Positions 36,949-46,170 of a DNA stretch of 64,000 nucleotides are shown here, one piece after another. Source of the DNA: Klebsiella electrica (lineage in GTDB: Bacteria; Pseudomonadota; Gammaproteobacteria; Enterobacterales; Enterobacteriaceae); contig NZ_CP041247.1 in the NCBI RefSeq assembly GCF_006711645.1, forward strand, positions 2,914,001 through 2,978,000. Reading direction: 5' to 3'. The position numbers were made by a program, and so were the translations under genes. Below the pieces are notes generated by a model. It had not been told where the DNA came from. It made no database searches and saw only the letters and a list, made by a program, of their open reading frames with translations. Positions within the stretch are counted from its first letter, which is position 1, and each line of letters starts with the position of its first letter.

Positions 36949-37326
36949 TCATGACTTCTCTTTGGCATGATGTTTATTATGCACCAGATGCGATGTATAG
37001 CTCACAACAACCATCACGATGATGGTACTTCCCAGACAGGAAACAAAAATCAGACCAAACTGCGCTCGCAGTAAACCCGTATACTGTATAACGCCTGCGC
37101 CAATCGGAACAAATAACAATGCCATATAACGAACAAGAAGAGTACATCCCGGATTAACCCACCTTTCAGGGATTATCTGAAATGAAAGAAGAACGAACAA
37201 AATAATCAACCCCAGAATACTTCCTGGAATAGCCACTGGTAATATCGGGGCTATAAATAAACCCAGATAGAGACAAACATAAATTATGACGAATGCACGT
37301 ATATATTTCATAATGATAGCAGGCAT
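36949..37326 (-). CDS. LrgA/CidA/YohJ-family membrane protein
   Basis: A 125-residue protein with about four membrane spans. Family signs are [18 protein letters not shown], the [18 protein letters not shown] segment and the hydrophobic C-terminal span. LrgA/CidA pairs with LrgB/CidB as a holin-like or pyruvate-transport membrane complex. Here the LrgB gene is upstream, and a RamA-like regulator lies between them, unlike the usual lrgA-lrgB order. Confidence 0.83.
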   Translation of the reverse strand: MPAIIMKYIRAFVIIYVCLYLGLFIAPILPVAIPGSILGLIILFVLLSFQIIPERWVNPGCTLLVRYMALLFVPIGAGVIQYTGLLRAQFGLIFVSCLGSTIIVMVVVSYTSHLVHNKHHAKEKS

Positions 37327-37534
37327 GACATATCCCTCACCGGCTCGAAGTAACCAGATTACATTTAAAACACACCTTCACCCCCCCAATAATAAACCTA
37401 CCAGTAATGATTAAAAACAAAAAGATATTCCATATATCCACAGCCAATTATACTTAATGAGTATAAAATGCATTTTCTTACAACCATCCAGGTAGGCATG
37501 ATTAAATACCCTGTTATATTTAATAGTATCAACA

Positions 37535-37912
37535 TCAATAATAATATTGGGTGCCGACCTGACGCAAACAGTCTGCCATAGATTTTCTTCTCTCTTTACG
37601 CCAGGCACCGGGCGATAGCCCAAAGGTACGAGAAAATACGCGGGTAAACGTTTGCTGAGAATCATACCCACAAGTCAGGGCAACTTCGTAGATACAGGCA
37701 TCAGTGTGGGTTAACTGAAGAACCGCAAGCTCCATTTTCCTTCTTCTGATATAACTTGCCAGGTTTTCTCCCTTGTAATGTAAAAATAACCGCTGGATAT
37801 GCCATTTTGAATAGCCTGAATGAATTGAAATTTCTTCAATAGATAGCTTTCGATGTAAATTCTCATTAATCCATTCCACAATAGTGTCGATAACCGAAGC
37901 TGAAATATGCAT
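37535..37912 (-). CDS. RamA/MarA/SoxS-like short AraC regulator
   Basis: A 125-residue regulator made only of the double helix-turn-helix. It begins HISASVIDTIVEWINENLHRKLSIEEIS and has SGYSKWHIQRLFLHYKGENLASYIRRRKMELA and CGYDSQQTFTRVFSRTFGLSPGAWRKE, strongly like RamA of Klebsiella. It is not RamA itself, judging by sequence and context. GGAGG precedes the start, 17 bases after the LrgB stop, so it is co-transcribed with LrgB. Such proteins act without a ligand, their level being set by transcription. Confidence 0.82.
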   Translation of the reverse strand: MHISASVIDTIVEWINENLHRKLSIEEISIHSGYSKWHIQRLFLHYKGENLASYIRRRKMELAVLQLTHTDACIYEVALTCGYDSQQTFTRVFSRTFGLSPGAWRKERRKSMADCLRQVGTQYYY

Positions 37913-37929
37913 AAATAATAACCTCCAGA

Positions 37930-38643
37930 TTATCTATTCAGCAGCCAGGGTACGAGAAGCATGACTATTTTGAAAACATACGGCGCCAGAACTGCGGTTA
38001 TGATTCCGCATAGCACCAGGGCCACGGAACTAAATGCGGCTTCTTCCGCGTCAATTTCAGCACAGCGGGAAGTGCCCAACGCATGACTTGCAGAGCCCAT
38101 TGAAAGTCCCCGTGCGATCTTGTGATTGATATGCACAATGTTCAGATACACATGACCAAGCACGGCCCCCAAAATACCAACCAGAATAACGCATACTGCA
38201 GTGATAGCAGGGATACCTCCAATCGCGCTACTTGCCGCCATTGCAATGGGTGTTGTCACTGATTTAGGCAGGATGGTCGCGGCCATTTGAGGCGTCGCGC
38301 CCATTTCTAAGGCGATAATGCTGCCTGAAAACATTGCTGTAAGGCTACCTATCGTGCAGATGATGATCAACGATTTCCATTTCGCACGGAGCTGAACCAG
38401 TTGCTCATAAAGAGGAAAAGCCAGTGCCACAACGGCTGGTTGCAACAGAGCGTTGAGTGAAGAAGAACCCTGGAAATAGCTCGCATAAGGAATGTGTCCA
38501 AATGCCAGGATAGCAATGATGATAATCAGCGTAATGAGAAGTGGATTGAACAAAGGGTTTTTTATTTTATTCATTGCCAGCCAGCGAGCTGAAAAGAACA
38601 GACATAAAGTTAACGGTAGAGACCAGCAGATATTAAAAATCAT
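37930..38643 (-). CDS. LrgB/CidB/YohK-family membrane protein
   Basis: A 237-residue protein with about seven spans. Family signs are LNALLQPAVVALAFPLYEQL, LPKSVTTPIAMAASSAIGGIPAITA and the C-terminal GLSMGSASHALGTSRCAEIDAEEAAFSSVALVLCGI. GAGGTGA precedes ATG 38643. In Bacillus the homologous PftAB is a pyruvate transporter, and in Staphylococcus LrgAB also affects pyruvate handling. It lies 101 bases after the YhjX-like gene. Confidence 0.85.
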   Translation of the reverse strand: MIFNICWSLPLTLCLFFSARWLAMNKIKNPLFNPLLITLIIIIAILAFGHIPYASYFQGSSSLNALLQPAVVALAFPLYEQLVQLRAKWKSLIIICTIGSLTAMFSGSIIALEMGATPQMAATILPKSVTTPIAMAASSAIGGIPAITAVCVILVGILGAVLGHVYLNIVHINHKIARGLSMGSASHALGTSRCAEIDAEEAAFSSVALVLCGIITAVLAPYVFKIVMLLVPWLLNR

Positions 38644-38744
38644 TTACTTTTCACCTCACATCTGACGCCAACAGATTCTCACCATCGTGACTATCATGGT
38701 CATTGCTGAATACATGACTCGACTTAAAACGGGTTCGGTTAAAC

Positions 38745-39974
38745 TCAGATACCCCATGGAATATAAGAGTCGTCCTCAGTGTTCGCAGGACGCTTCACCG
38801 TTAGTGAGAAGATGATAGAGATAATGGCTAAAATGAAGATGACCCAGAAAGTTGACTGGAAGCCACCGAAGACCGAAGCAATCACAGACCCCAGGAAAGA
38901 TCCGATCCCAAAACCCAGATAAATGACGCCATAATTCTTAGTGACATTATTCAGACCAAAGAACTCAGCCACCAGGGATGGAAAAGTAGTAAGGTGACCA
39001 CCAAAATTAAACGCGACACACCCCAGAGCAAAGAAGAAACTATACTCATTCAGATGGAAGAAATTAAGCAGAACCATACCCATCAGGAGGATTATCTGAC
39101 CAAAGGTGACAATTCGGATGATGCGTATGCTATCGGACATTATGCCCATCACCAGACGACCGACTAAGTTGGCGACAGCAACAACAGTTACCGCATTTGC
39201 AGCCGTCACGCCATCGAGATGGGCGATGATTTGCGCAATATCTTTTGCTACACCAATAATGTACAACCCTCCCATCATTGCGGTTCCGAACATTAGACAT
39301 AACATCCAGAATTGCGCCGTACAAACAGCTTCACGCAGAGTATATTCTTTCTGGACCGCACCACTGGCAACTTTCACATTTTGATATGGCGCATCTGTCA
39401 TTAATATCCCGCCAATGATGCAAATCACCGCAGCAATAACTCCCCAGTACAGTAATGCGGTATGTAATGCGTTATTGGCAAGCAGATCCATATTAATGAA
39501 TTTGAAGGCTAACGACCCCAGCCCATAACAACCGATAGATAAAGCGGAAATGAGTCCTTTACGTTCCGGGAACCAGCGAATACAGTTGGTCAGCGTAAGT
39601 AAGTAGCCAATACCGTCAGCCAGTCCTACCAGGACACCGCCAAAAATCCACAGCATTGTCAGATTATGAGCGATCCCCGTCAGCCCTAAACCCAGTAACA
39701 GTGCGATACCAGAAAATATGGTAAGCACTTTAACGCCAAATTTATCCTGTAGCCTCCCCGCAAAACTGGATGCAAAAGCCAGACAGAGACACAGGATACC
39801 AAAGGTGAAAGCAACGTTTGGAACCGTAGTGTGGAACTGTGTTGCAAAATGACTATTAAACAAACTCCAGGTATATACCGAGCCCAACGCGAACTGGGCC
39901 AGAAGAGTGCCTGTGAAAGTCAGCCAGCGAGTAACAGGTTGAGATGCTTGCCGTAAATCTTGTTTATGGGTCAT
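38745..39974 (-). CDS. YhjX-like (oxalate/formate antiporter-type) MFS transporter
   Basis: A 409-residue MFS protein closely resembling E. coli YhjX: RWLTFTGTLLAQFALGSVYTWSLFN, GVLVGLADGIGYLLTLTNCIRWFPERKGLISA, IGVAKDIAQIIAHLDGVTAANAVTVVAVANLVGRLV and EFFGLNNVTKNYGVIYLGFGIGS. ATG 39974 is preferred (AGGT upstream); the longer TTG start adds five residues. YhjX expression in E. coli is induced by pyruvate through YpdAB, although its transported substrate is debated. Here it heads the LrgB-RamA-like-LrgA set. Confidence 0.83.
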   Translation of the reverse strand: MTHKQDLRQASQPVTRWLTFTGTLLAQFALGSVYTWSLFNSHFATQFHTTVPNVAFTFGILCLCLAFASSFAGRLQDKFGVKVLTIFSGIALLLGLGLTGIAHNLTMLWIFGGVLVGLADGIGYLLTLTNCIRWFPERKGLISALSIGCYGLGSLAFKFINMDLLANNALHTALLYWGVIAAVICIIGGILMTDAPYQNVKVASGAVQKEYTLREAVCTAQFWMLCLMFGTAMMGGLYIIGVAKDIAQIIAHLDGVTAANAVTVVAVANLVGRLVMGIMSDSIRIIRIVTFGQIILLMGMVLLNFFHLNEYSFFFALGCVAFNFGGHLTTFPSLVAEFFGLNNVTKNYGVIYLGFGIGSFLGSVIASVFGGFQSTFWVIFILAIISIIFSLTVKRPANTEDDSYIPWGI

Positions 39975-40070
39975 AATGATACCTGTCAATGGATTTTTAT
40001 TGGCAAATGATTATTTCTTAATTCCTGTATCATTCAGATTATCCCTGGTGCAGGATGATTACTGAACGGA

Positions 40071-40421
40071 TCAGCTCCGTGTATTAAGACGATATTGACG
40101 TGGAGTTAAATGATAATGCTGTCGAAATGACCGACAGAAGGTTGACTGCTGTCTGTAACCGAGATACATTGCGATCTCTGTGATTGAACTGTTTGTTTCT
40201 TTCAGTAAATCCCTGGCAATAACCATTTTACGCTTTCTTATATATACACCTGGAGACATACCAGTCACTCCTTTGAAACTTTTTTGAAAGTGCCATTGGG
40301 AGTATCCTGTTTTTTCTTCCAGGACCCGAAGTGTTAACTCCTCTGTTAAATTAAATTCTATCCACTCCAGTATATCCTGAATGGTTAAACGCATAAGACA
40401 GGAAGAGGATTTATCTTTCAT
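40071..40421 (-). CDS. Second short AraC-family regulator (MarA/Rob-like)
   Basis: A 116-residue double helix-turn-helix protein: TIQDILEWIEFNLTEELTLRVLEEKTGYSQWHFQKSFKGVTGMSPGVYIRKRKMVIARDL and MYLGYRQQSTFCRSFRQHYHLTPRQYRL. ATG 40421 has AAGG upstream; an internal start would give about 107 residues. It is the first gene of the minus-strand array and 81 bases upstream of the YhjX-like gene. Two overlapping palindromes lie just upstream of it (40502-40557). Confidence 0.82.
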   Translation of the reverse strand: MKDKSSSCLMRLTIQDILEWIEFNLTEELTLRVLEEKTGYSQWHFQKSFKGVTGMSPGVYIRKRKMVIARDLLKETNSSITEIAMYLGYRQQSTFCRSFRQHYHLTPRQYRLNTRS

Positions 40422-40501
40422 TTAAATGCCTTAATTAATATACATTTTTCATTAGCCAAGGCTGGCGGATTAAAAACAACAGGGCAATCATACTCTAATC
40501 C

Positions 40502-40557
40502 ATGTATTCTAAAAGTGAATATTTAGAATACATAACATTCCATTATGGAATGTTATG
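40502..40557. promoter_or_regulatory. Two overlapping 12-bp inverted repeats upstream of the array
   Basis: First dyad: ATGTATTCTAAA (40502-40513) with 40522-40533. Second dyad: CATAACATTCCA (40531-40542) with TGGAATGTTATG (40546-40557). Both are perfect and share three bases. They lie about 80-135 bases upstream of the short AraC gene's start, a likely operator or promoter region. Confidence 0.55.
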
Positions 40558-41060
40558 TAACGGTTGCATATCCGGGGGCGAAGGAGGATATCTGGCGGAA
40601 AACAGCGACTTCTCATGTGCGGATCGGCCATGCTCAGGCAATGTGGAATGGCTGACGGATAATGATACGGCTTACAGAGCCCATGAATATAGCAAACGTT
40701 CGGGAAGACGATAAACGGGATGACAGCAGCATCATGCTAAAACCGGACGGTCAAGTGGCGGCGATGAATCTGCACTGGCGTTGAGTCATGACAATCAACC
40801 TCGCCCGCACGTGTGCAGGGGTATCGCTCGCCACGGGAATATCACGCTCTGCCAGTCGCCGCGATTAAAAGACCTCACGCTGCACGGGCGTTGGCGGCAG
40901 ATGCTCATCTCTGTCATTGACGCCGGGCTACGGCATTGCCGTGTCATTCGCCCTGTGGCCACTGCCCTTCGGGAACAGCACTTGCGCTATTCCCGAAAGG
41001 GGATGCTTTGCCCTGCGACGCGCATGATTTAGGGTATCTTACGCGCCACGACGATAAGAA
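40558..41060. other. Gene-free stretch upstream of the array
   Basis: I see no coherent gene on either strand. A CCCTTCGGGA/TCCCGAAAGGG stem lies near 40968-41002. The GC-rich part from 40700 on may be a decayed gene. Confidence 0.4.
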
Positions 41061-41903
41061 TTACCCTATCCAAAGAACGGCGCAGGCGGCAAGAAGACAG
41101 TAGCCACCAAAAAGGTGCCACTTATCATGTTCCAGCCAGCCCGCCAGCCAGCGAAGCGCCACTAAACCGGCGATAAAACTGAAAACCATACCCAGCAAAC
41201 TCGGCAGAACGATGGAGGAAACGGTCGGTGAGACCGCCTTGAGTGCAGTGCTGGCATGGAAAGCGCGCGCCACTTCTTTGACGATAACAATGGGCGTCAG
41301 CACAACCGCCAGCGCAAAACTGAATTCTTCTGCGGTTTTTCGGGCAACGCCGACGGATAATGCAGTAGAAATTGTCGCGCCGGAACGGGATAACCCGCGA
41401 AAAGGCAGACAAAGTCCCTGCACCATCCCCACAATGACCGACTGGATTAAAGAGAGACGCTGAGTGTGACTTTCTTTTATTCGCGACGAGACAATAATGA
41501 GAATGCCCGACACGACAAGCCCGCAAGCAATCAGTTTACTGTTGCTGAACAGTGATTCAATTTCGAAATCTGGCGTATTGCCAGAGAAATAAACCTTGAT
41601 GATATGTTGCAGGGTTAAGCCGACGATCCCCGTCATCATGGTGGCAATAATAATGCGCAGAGCATAATGTTTAAACGCCGCACCAGAGCTAAAATAGGTG
41701 ACGCGCCAGGATTTCCAGAAATGAACGATAACAGCAAACATCGTCCCGGTGTGCAGCATAACCAACAGCAATGTCATGTCTGGTGCACTTGGATTCAGCC
41801 CCAGTATTTTTTCCGCCATAATAACGTGTGCCGAGCTGGAAACAGGCAACAGCTCAGCCAGCCCCTGAATGACTGCCAAAATCAATATGTTCAAAAAGGT
41901 CAT
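41061..41903 (-). CDS. UppP/BacA-family undecaprenyl-diphosphatase
   Basis: A 280-residue membrane phosphatase. Both active-site segments are visible: GLAELLPVSSSAHVIMAEK with the catalytic Glu, and LPFRGLSRSGATISTALSVG with the Arg of the PGxSRSG-like box (Phe/Arg in place of the usual Pro-Gly spacing). GGAG precedes the start. The enzyme recycles undecaprenyl diphosphate and gives bacitracin tolerance. The diverged boxes suggest a paralog of the chromosomal housekeeping uppP rather than that gene itself. Confidence 0.83.
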   Translation of the reverse strand: MTFLNILILAVIQGLAELLPVSSSAHVIMAEKILGLNPSAPDMTLLLVMLHTGTMFAVIVHFWKSWRVTYFSSGAAFKHYALRIIIATMMTGIVGLTLQHIIKVYFSGNTPDFEIESLFSNSKLIACGLVVSGILIIVSSRIKESHTQRLSLIQSVIVGMVQGLCLPFRGLSRSGATISTALSVGVARKTAEEFSFALAVVLTPIVIVKEVARAFHASTALKAVSPTVSSIVLPSLLGMVFSFIAGLVALRWLAGWLEHDKWHLFGGYCLLAACAVLWIG

Positions 41904-42242
41904 ATTTTCTCCGGGTGATGGATTCCCATGTTAAATACTAAGACAAAGCATCAGGTCATGAATCCATTCAGTACCCTGCGTGAATATAATCCTTAGCGGT
42001 GACATCTTTAATAGCGATACACTGCGCCGGGTTGAAGAAAACGTTTCGTTTAACCTTCGTTTGACTTTCCCCAGGAGCCGTTGGGGCGGCGGATTTTCTC
42101 GTCTCTGTTCAGCCGTTCTTGTTCCGGATAAAAGACCTGCCCGCTGACATATCCGGCGGTAAAGATCGGCAAAAAGCGCGCGGCCTCAGGTCAGGAAACA
42201 GGACGATGGGAAAATGCCCCGCACAACGGATGGCTGAGCGAC

Positions 42243-42259
42243 TGCGCCATCATGGTGCG
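42243..42259. promoter_or_regulatory. NtrC-like enhancer site for codB-pucR-codA
   Basis: TGCGCCATCATGGTGCG matches the NtrC consensus TGCACCAWWNTGGTGCA at 14 of 17 positions. It is centred about 137 bases upstream of the predicted sigma-54 start. A second half-site (TTGCACC) follows at 42265. Confidence 0.6.
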
Positions 42260-42360
42260 AAAGTTTGCACCCTGCACACTCTTATGACCCCTAGCGGCAG
42301 ATTAACGCCGTTTTATGTGCAAAGTGCCCACTTCATTATGTTGCCTGTGCAGTGATATTT

Positions 42361-42377
42361 TTGGCATATCTCTTGCT
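42361..42377 (+). promoter_or_regulatory. Sigma-54-type promoter of codB-pucR-codA
   Basis: TTGGCATATCTCTTGCT has the GG and GC elements ten bases apart and fits YTGGCACG-N4-TTGCW except at two positions. The predicted transcript start is near 42388, about 35 bases before the codB ATG. Confidence 0.68.
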
Positions 42378-42422
42378 AAACCTCTGGTATCGCTATTCGG
42401 ATAACCACTCAGAGGTTCCACA

Positions 42423-43685
42423 ATGTCAAACAGCAATGATTTTCCACTCGTCGAAGCGCCCGCCTCCGGGCGTAAGGGCGTGTTTTCGATTTCCATGGTC
42501 CTGTTCAGCTTCACCTTTTTTACCGGCACCATGTTTGCAGGCGGCAAGCTCGGCGTCTCTTTTTCCATCGTAAACCTGCTGTGGATCGCGGTTATCGGCA
42601 ACTTTCTGCTGGCCCTGTATGCCGCGTCGCTCGGCTGGATTGCCGCGCGCAGCGGGCTGAATACCGTACTGATGGGCCGTTTTTGCTTCGGTGAAATCGG
42701 CAGCAAGCTCGCCGATTTTATTCTCGGCTTCGCCGAACTGGGCTGGTACGCCTGGGGTACGGCGACGGTCGCTATCTCGCTGGTCAAGATCCTCGCCCTG
42801 CCCGAGGCGATGACTATTCCGCTGATGATTCTGTTCGGCATCCTGTTCTGCGTCACCGCCCTGGTCGGCTACAAGGGGCTGGATGCGCTGTCCCGCGTGT
42901 CGGTGCCGCTGATGTTTATTCTGCTGGTGGTCTCTATGTATCTTGCCGCCCATCACGCCGGTGGCTGGCAAGCGATGACCCAAATCGAACCGGGCTCAAC
43001 CATGACCTGGTCGGCGGCCATCACCATGGTATTCGGCACTTTCGCCAGCGGCGCGACCCAGGCGACGAACTGGACGCGGCTGGCTAACTCCAGCCGTACC
43101 GCCATCGTCGCCAGCATGAGCAGCTTCCTCGTCGGCAACGGGCTGATGATTGTTGCCGGGGCGTGGTGCGCCATCGTCTATCAGCAGGCCGATATTGTGG
43201 AGGTACTGATTCTACAGGGGCTGTCCGTGGCGGCGGTGGTAATGCTGTGCCTCAACCTGCTGACCATTCAGGGGCCGACGATTTATAACGTCTCGGCGGC
43301 CGCCTGCCACCTGCTGCGCAGCGAACGTCGCCGCACCCTGACCGTAGTCGCCGCCGGTGTCGGCATTCTGCTGGCCATTGGCGGGATGTATGAAATGCTG
43401 ATCCCTTTCCTCGTGCTGCTGGGCAGCATCATTCCGCCCATCGGCGGCGTTATCCTTGCCGACTACTGGTTTTATCGCGGCGGCCGCTATCCCCTGCTGC
43501 ACACCGCCCGCCTGCCGCGTTTTAACTGGCTGGGGCTTGGCGCCTACGCCGTGGGCGCGGTGGTGGCTTACCTGTCGCCGTGGATAGCCCCGCTGGTCGG
43601 TATTACCGTTTCCGCGCTGGTCTACATCGTCCTGACGCGTCTGAGCAAACGTCAGCCCGCCGCTGACTCGGTCGCGGAGCAGTAA
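42423..43685 (+). CDS. codB: Cytosine permease CodB
   Basis: A 420-residue NCS1-type transporter with about 12 spans. Signs are GVFSISMVLFSFTFFTGTMFAGGKLG at the N terminus, GFAELGWYAWGTATVA and TIQGPTIYNVSAAACHLL. It takes up cytosine by cation symport. The pucR gene starts 2 bases after its stop. The sigma-54/NtrC-like promoter implies induction under nitrogen limitation; E. coli codBA instead lacks an intervening regulator. Confidence 0.88.
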   Translation: MSNSNDFPLVEAPASGRKGVFSISMVLFSFTFFTGTMFAGGKLGVSFSIVNLLWIAVIGNFLLALYAASLGWIAARSGLNTVLMGRFCFGEIGSKLADFILGFAELGWYAWGTATVAISLVKILALPEAMTIPLMILFGILFCVTALVGYKGLDALSRVSVPLMFILLVVSMYLAAHHAGGWQAMTQIEPGSTMTWSAAITMVFGTFASGATQATNWTRLANSSRTAIVASMSSFLVGNGLMIVAGAWCAIVYQQADIVEVLILQGLSVAAVVMLCLNLLTIQGPTIYNVSAAACHLLRSERRRTLTVVAAGVGILLAIGGMYEMLIPFLVLLGSIIPPIGGVILADYWFYRGGRYPLLHTARLPRFNWLGLGAYAVGAVVAYLSPWIAPLVGITVSALVYIVLTRLSKRQPAADSVAEQ

Positions 43686-43687
43686 TC

Positions 43688-44923
43688 ATGGGCCTGACGG
43701 TCAGTGAAATCCTCGCGCTTGACGGGCTCTCCCCCCTGCGCCTGCGCGCGGGGCAACAGGGGCTGCAGCTGGCGGTGCGCTGGTATTACGTGGCGGAAAA
43801 TGAAAATATCGCCGAATGGATCATGGGCGGGGAGCTGGTCTTTATCACCGGGATCAACCATCCCCGCGATGAAGACAACCTGATTGATTTGCTGATGGAA
43901 GGCAAACAGCGCGGGATCGCCGGGATGGTGATCCTCACCGGCGACCAATATATTCAGGCGATTCCGCCGCGCCTGATCGCGTTGGCCGACGAGCTGGGTA
44001 TTCCGCTGATCGAACAGCCCTATCTGCTGAAGATGGTGATGGTGACCGAACGCATCGGCACCGCGCTGGTACGTAGCGAGAATGCCCTGCAATCACAGCG
44101 CGATATTCTGCTGCAGCTGCTGACCGGCGACTACCCCGACCTGCATATCCTGCATCAACGCGCGCTCCACCAGCAGCTGGATTTTACCCGCCCGCTGCGG
44201 GTGGCGGCGCTGCGCCTTGAGGGGATACCGCGCCTGTTCCGCCAGCTGCCGCCGGAGCAGGCCGAAGCCTGGCTCCAGCAGGCTCGCCGCACCGTGCGCC
44301 AGCGCCTGCAGCAGGAGCTCAACCAGCAGGGCAATCCCTTTCCGCTGGTTGAACGCAGCAATATGTTTCTCTTCCTGCTTCCGGACGAGGAAGGCGAATT
44401 TTATCAGCAGAAAAAGGGGTTAGAACAGTGGCTGCTGACCCAGGCGGAAGGCCGCGACGGGCTGTCGCTGCTGTGCGGCCTGTCGGCGCCGGTGCAGCAG
44501 CTACAGGGCTATCAGCGCGCGCTGTCGCAGGCGCGCCAGGCGCTGGATCTCAGCGATAACCTGCGCCCGGCCCAGCGCATCAGCGACTATCAGCAACTGG
44601 GCTTTATCAAGCTGCTTTCCGCCGTCAGCGACCCGACTCTACTCACCGACTTTATGCATGACACCCTCGGCTGCCTGATCGAACCCGACCGCAAAAGTCC
44701 GTGGCTGTTAATGGAGACCCTGGAAACGCTGCTTCAGGAGAGCGGCAACGTGGTCAGAGCCGCCGAGCGGTTGGCTATTCACCGCAACACGCTGCATCAG
44801 CGCATCCAACGTATTGAAAAACTGACCGGCTATCCGGTCAGCCATCCGCAATTTCATCTCAACGCCTCGGTCGCCCTGGCTATCTGGCGTATGTCGCAAA
44901 ACCATTTACGGGAACAACCATGA
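43688..44923 (+). CDS. PucR-family transcriptional regulator
   Basis: A 411-residue PucR-type activator. The N-terminal purine-catabolism-regulator domain (about 4-125, with WIMGGELVFITGINH and LADELGIPLIEQPYLLKM) is followed by a central GGDEF-like region and a C-terminal helix-turn-helix (about 345-400, LLQESGNVVRAAERLAIHRNTLHQRIQRIEKLTGY). It lies inside the codB-codA operon and overlaps codA by ATGA. Probably a pyrimidine-responsive regulator of the same operon. Confidence 0.87.
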   Translation: MGLTVSEILALDGLSPLRLRAGQQGLQLAVRWYYVAENENIAEWIMGGELVFITGINHPRDEDNLIDLLMEGKQRGIAGMVILTGDQYIQAIPPRLIALADELGIPLIEQPYLLKMVMVTERIGTALVRSENALQSQRDILLQLLTGDYPDLHILHQRALHQQLDFTRPLRVAALRLEGIPRLFRQLPPEQAEAWLQQARRTVRQRLQQELNQQGNPFPLVERSNMFLFLLPDEEGEFYQQKKGLEQWLLTQAEGRDGLSLLCGLSAPVQQLQGYQRALSQARQALDLSDNLRPAQRISDYQQLGFIKLLSAVSDPTLLTDFMHDTLGCLIEPDRKSPWLLMETLETLLQESGNVVRAAERLAIHRNTLHQRIQRIEKLTGYPVSHPQFHLNASVALAIWRMSQNHLREQP

Positions 44924-46158
44924 ACATTATCAACGCGCGCCTGCGCCATAAAGAAGCGCTCTATACCCTGGAGCTACAGGATGGTTTGATTAAAAGCATC
45001 ACCGCGCAGGATGCCGCACGCGCGGCTGACACCGGCGATATCGACGCGCGGCACAAGCTGGTTATTCCGCCGTTTGTCGAGCCGCATATCCATCTCGACG
45101 CCACCCTGACGGCGGGCGAACCGGAGTGGAATATGAGCGGCACGCTGTTCGAGGGCATCGCCCGCTGGAGCCAGCGTAAAGAGCGCGTCACGGTTGAAGA
45201 TACGCGCCAGCGGGCGCTGAAAACCATCGGCATGTTGCGCGATAACGGCGTGCAGCATGTGCGTACCCATATTGATGTCACCGACCCCTCGCTGACGGCG
45301 CTGGAAGCGATGCTGATGGTGAAAAAAGAGGCGGCCCACCTTATCGATCTGCAAATCGTCGCTTTTCCGCAGGAGGGCATCGAATCCTTTCCCGGCGGAC
45401 GCGACCTGATGACCCGTGCCATTGAGATGGGCGCCGACGTGGTGGGCGGTATTCCGCATTACGAAAACACCCGCGATAAGGGCGTCAGCTCGCTGGTTTT
45501 CCTGATGGATCTGGCCCAGCGCCACGGCTGCCTGGTGGATGTCCACTGCGATGAAATCGACGACCCGCAGTCGCGTTTTCTGGAGGTGCTGGCGGAAGAA
45601 GCCCGGGTACGCGGCATCGGCGCCCAGGTAACGGCCAGCCATACCTGCGCCATGGGCTCCTACGATAATGCCTACTGTTCGAAGCTGTTCCGCCTGCTCA
45701 AAGCCTCAGGCATCAACTTTATCTCCTGCCCGACCGAAAGCATTCACCTGCAGGGGCGCTTCGATAGCTGGCCGAAACGCCGCGGCGTGACGCGCGTCGC
45801 AGAGCTGGATCGCGCCGGGATCAACGTCTGCTTTGCCCAGGACTCCATCCAGGATCCGTGGTATCCGCTGGGCAATGGCAACATCATGCGCATTCTCGAC
45901 GCCGGACTGCATATCTGCCATATGCTGGGGTATGAAGATTTGCAGCGCTGCCTCGATCTCATTACCGAGAACAGCGCCCGGGCGCTGTGCCTGGGCGCTA
46001 ACTACGGTATTGCCGAAGGGCGCCCGGCCAACCTGCTGATCCTTGATGCGGAAAACGACTATGAAGCGGTACGTCGCCAGGCCAAAGTGCTGACCTCTAT
46101 CCGCCACGGTGAAGTGATTATGCAACGTCAGCCGGAGCAGATTTGCTATCCGGAGTGA
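44920..46158 (+). CDS. codA: Cytosine deaminase CodA
   Basis: A 412-residue amidohydrolase (E. coli CodA has 427). Metal ligands and catalytic residues can be read: EPHIHLD, the VDVHCDE segment with the catalytic Glu, HTCAMGSY and CFAQDSIQDPW with the Asp ligand. It converts cytosine to uracil and ammonia. Placed after codB and pucR, it delivers the nitrogen for which the operon appears regulated. Confidence 0.9.
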   Translation: MNIINARLRHKEALYTLELQDGLIKSITAQDAARAADTGDIDARHKLVIPPFVEPHIHLDATLTAGEPEWNMSGTLFEGIARWSQRKERVTVEDTRQRALKTIGMLRDNGVQHVRTHIDVTDPSLTALEAMLMVKKEAAHLIDLQIVAFPQEGIESFPGGRDLMTRAIEMGADVVGGIPHYENTRDKGVSSLVFLMDLAQRHGCLVDVHCDEIDDPQSRFLEVLAEEARVRGIGAQVTASHTCAMGSYDNAYCSKLFRLLKASGINFISCPTESIHLQGRFDSWPKRRGVTRVAELDRAGINVCFAQDSIQDPWYPLGNGNIMRILDAGLHICHMLGYEDLQRCLDLITENSARALCLGANYGIAEGRPANLLILDAENDYEAVRRQAKVLTSIRHGEVIMQRQPEQICYPE

Positions 46159-46170
46159 GGCGTTGAGTAC

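Larger units (their letters stand above)
41904..42422. other. Intergenic control region upstream of codB
   Basis: No gene seen. It contains the NtrC-like site and sigma-54-type promoter listed separately. Confidence 0.5.

Noticed and set aside
37535..37912. Calling this gene ramA
   Set aside because: Sequence is close to RamA, but the context (between LrgB and LrgA) and several differing residues point to a paralog.
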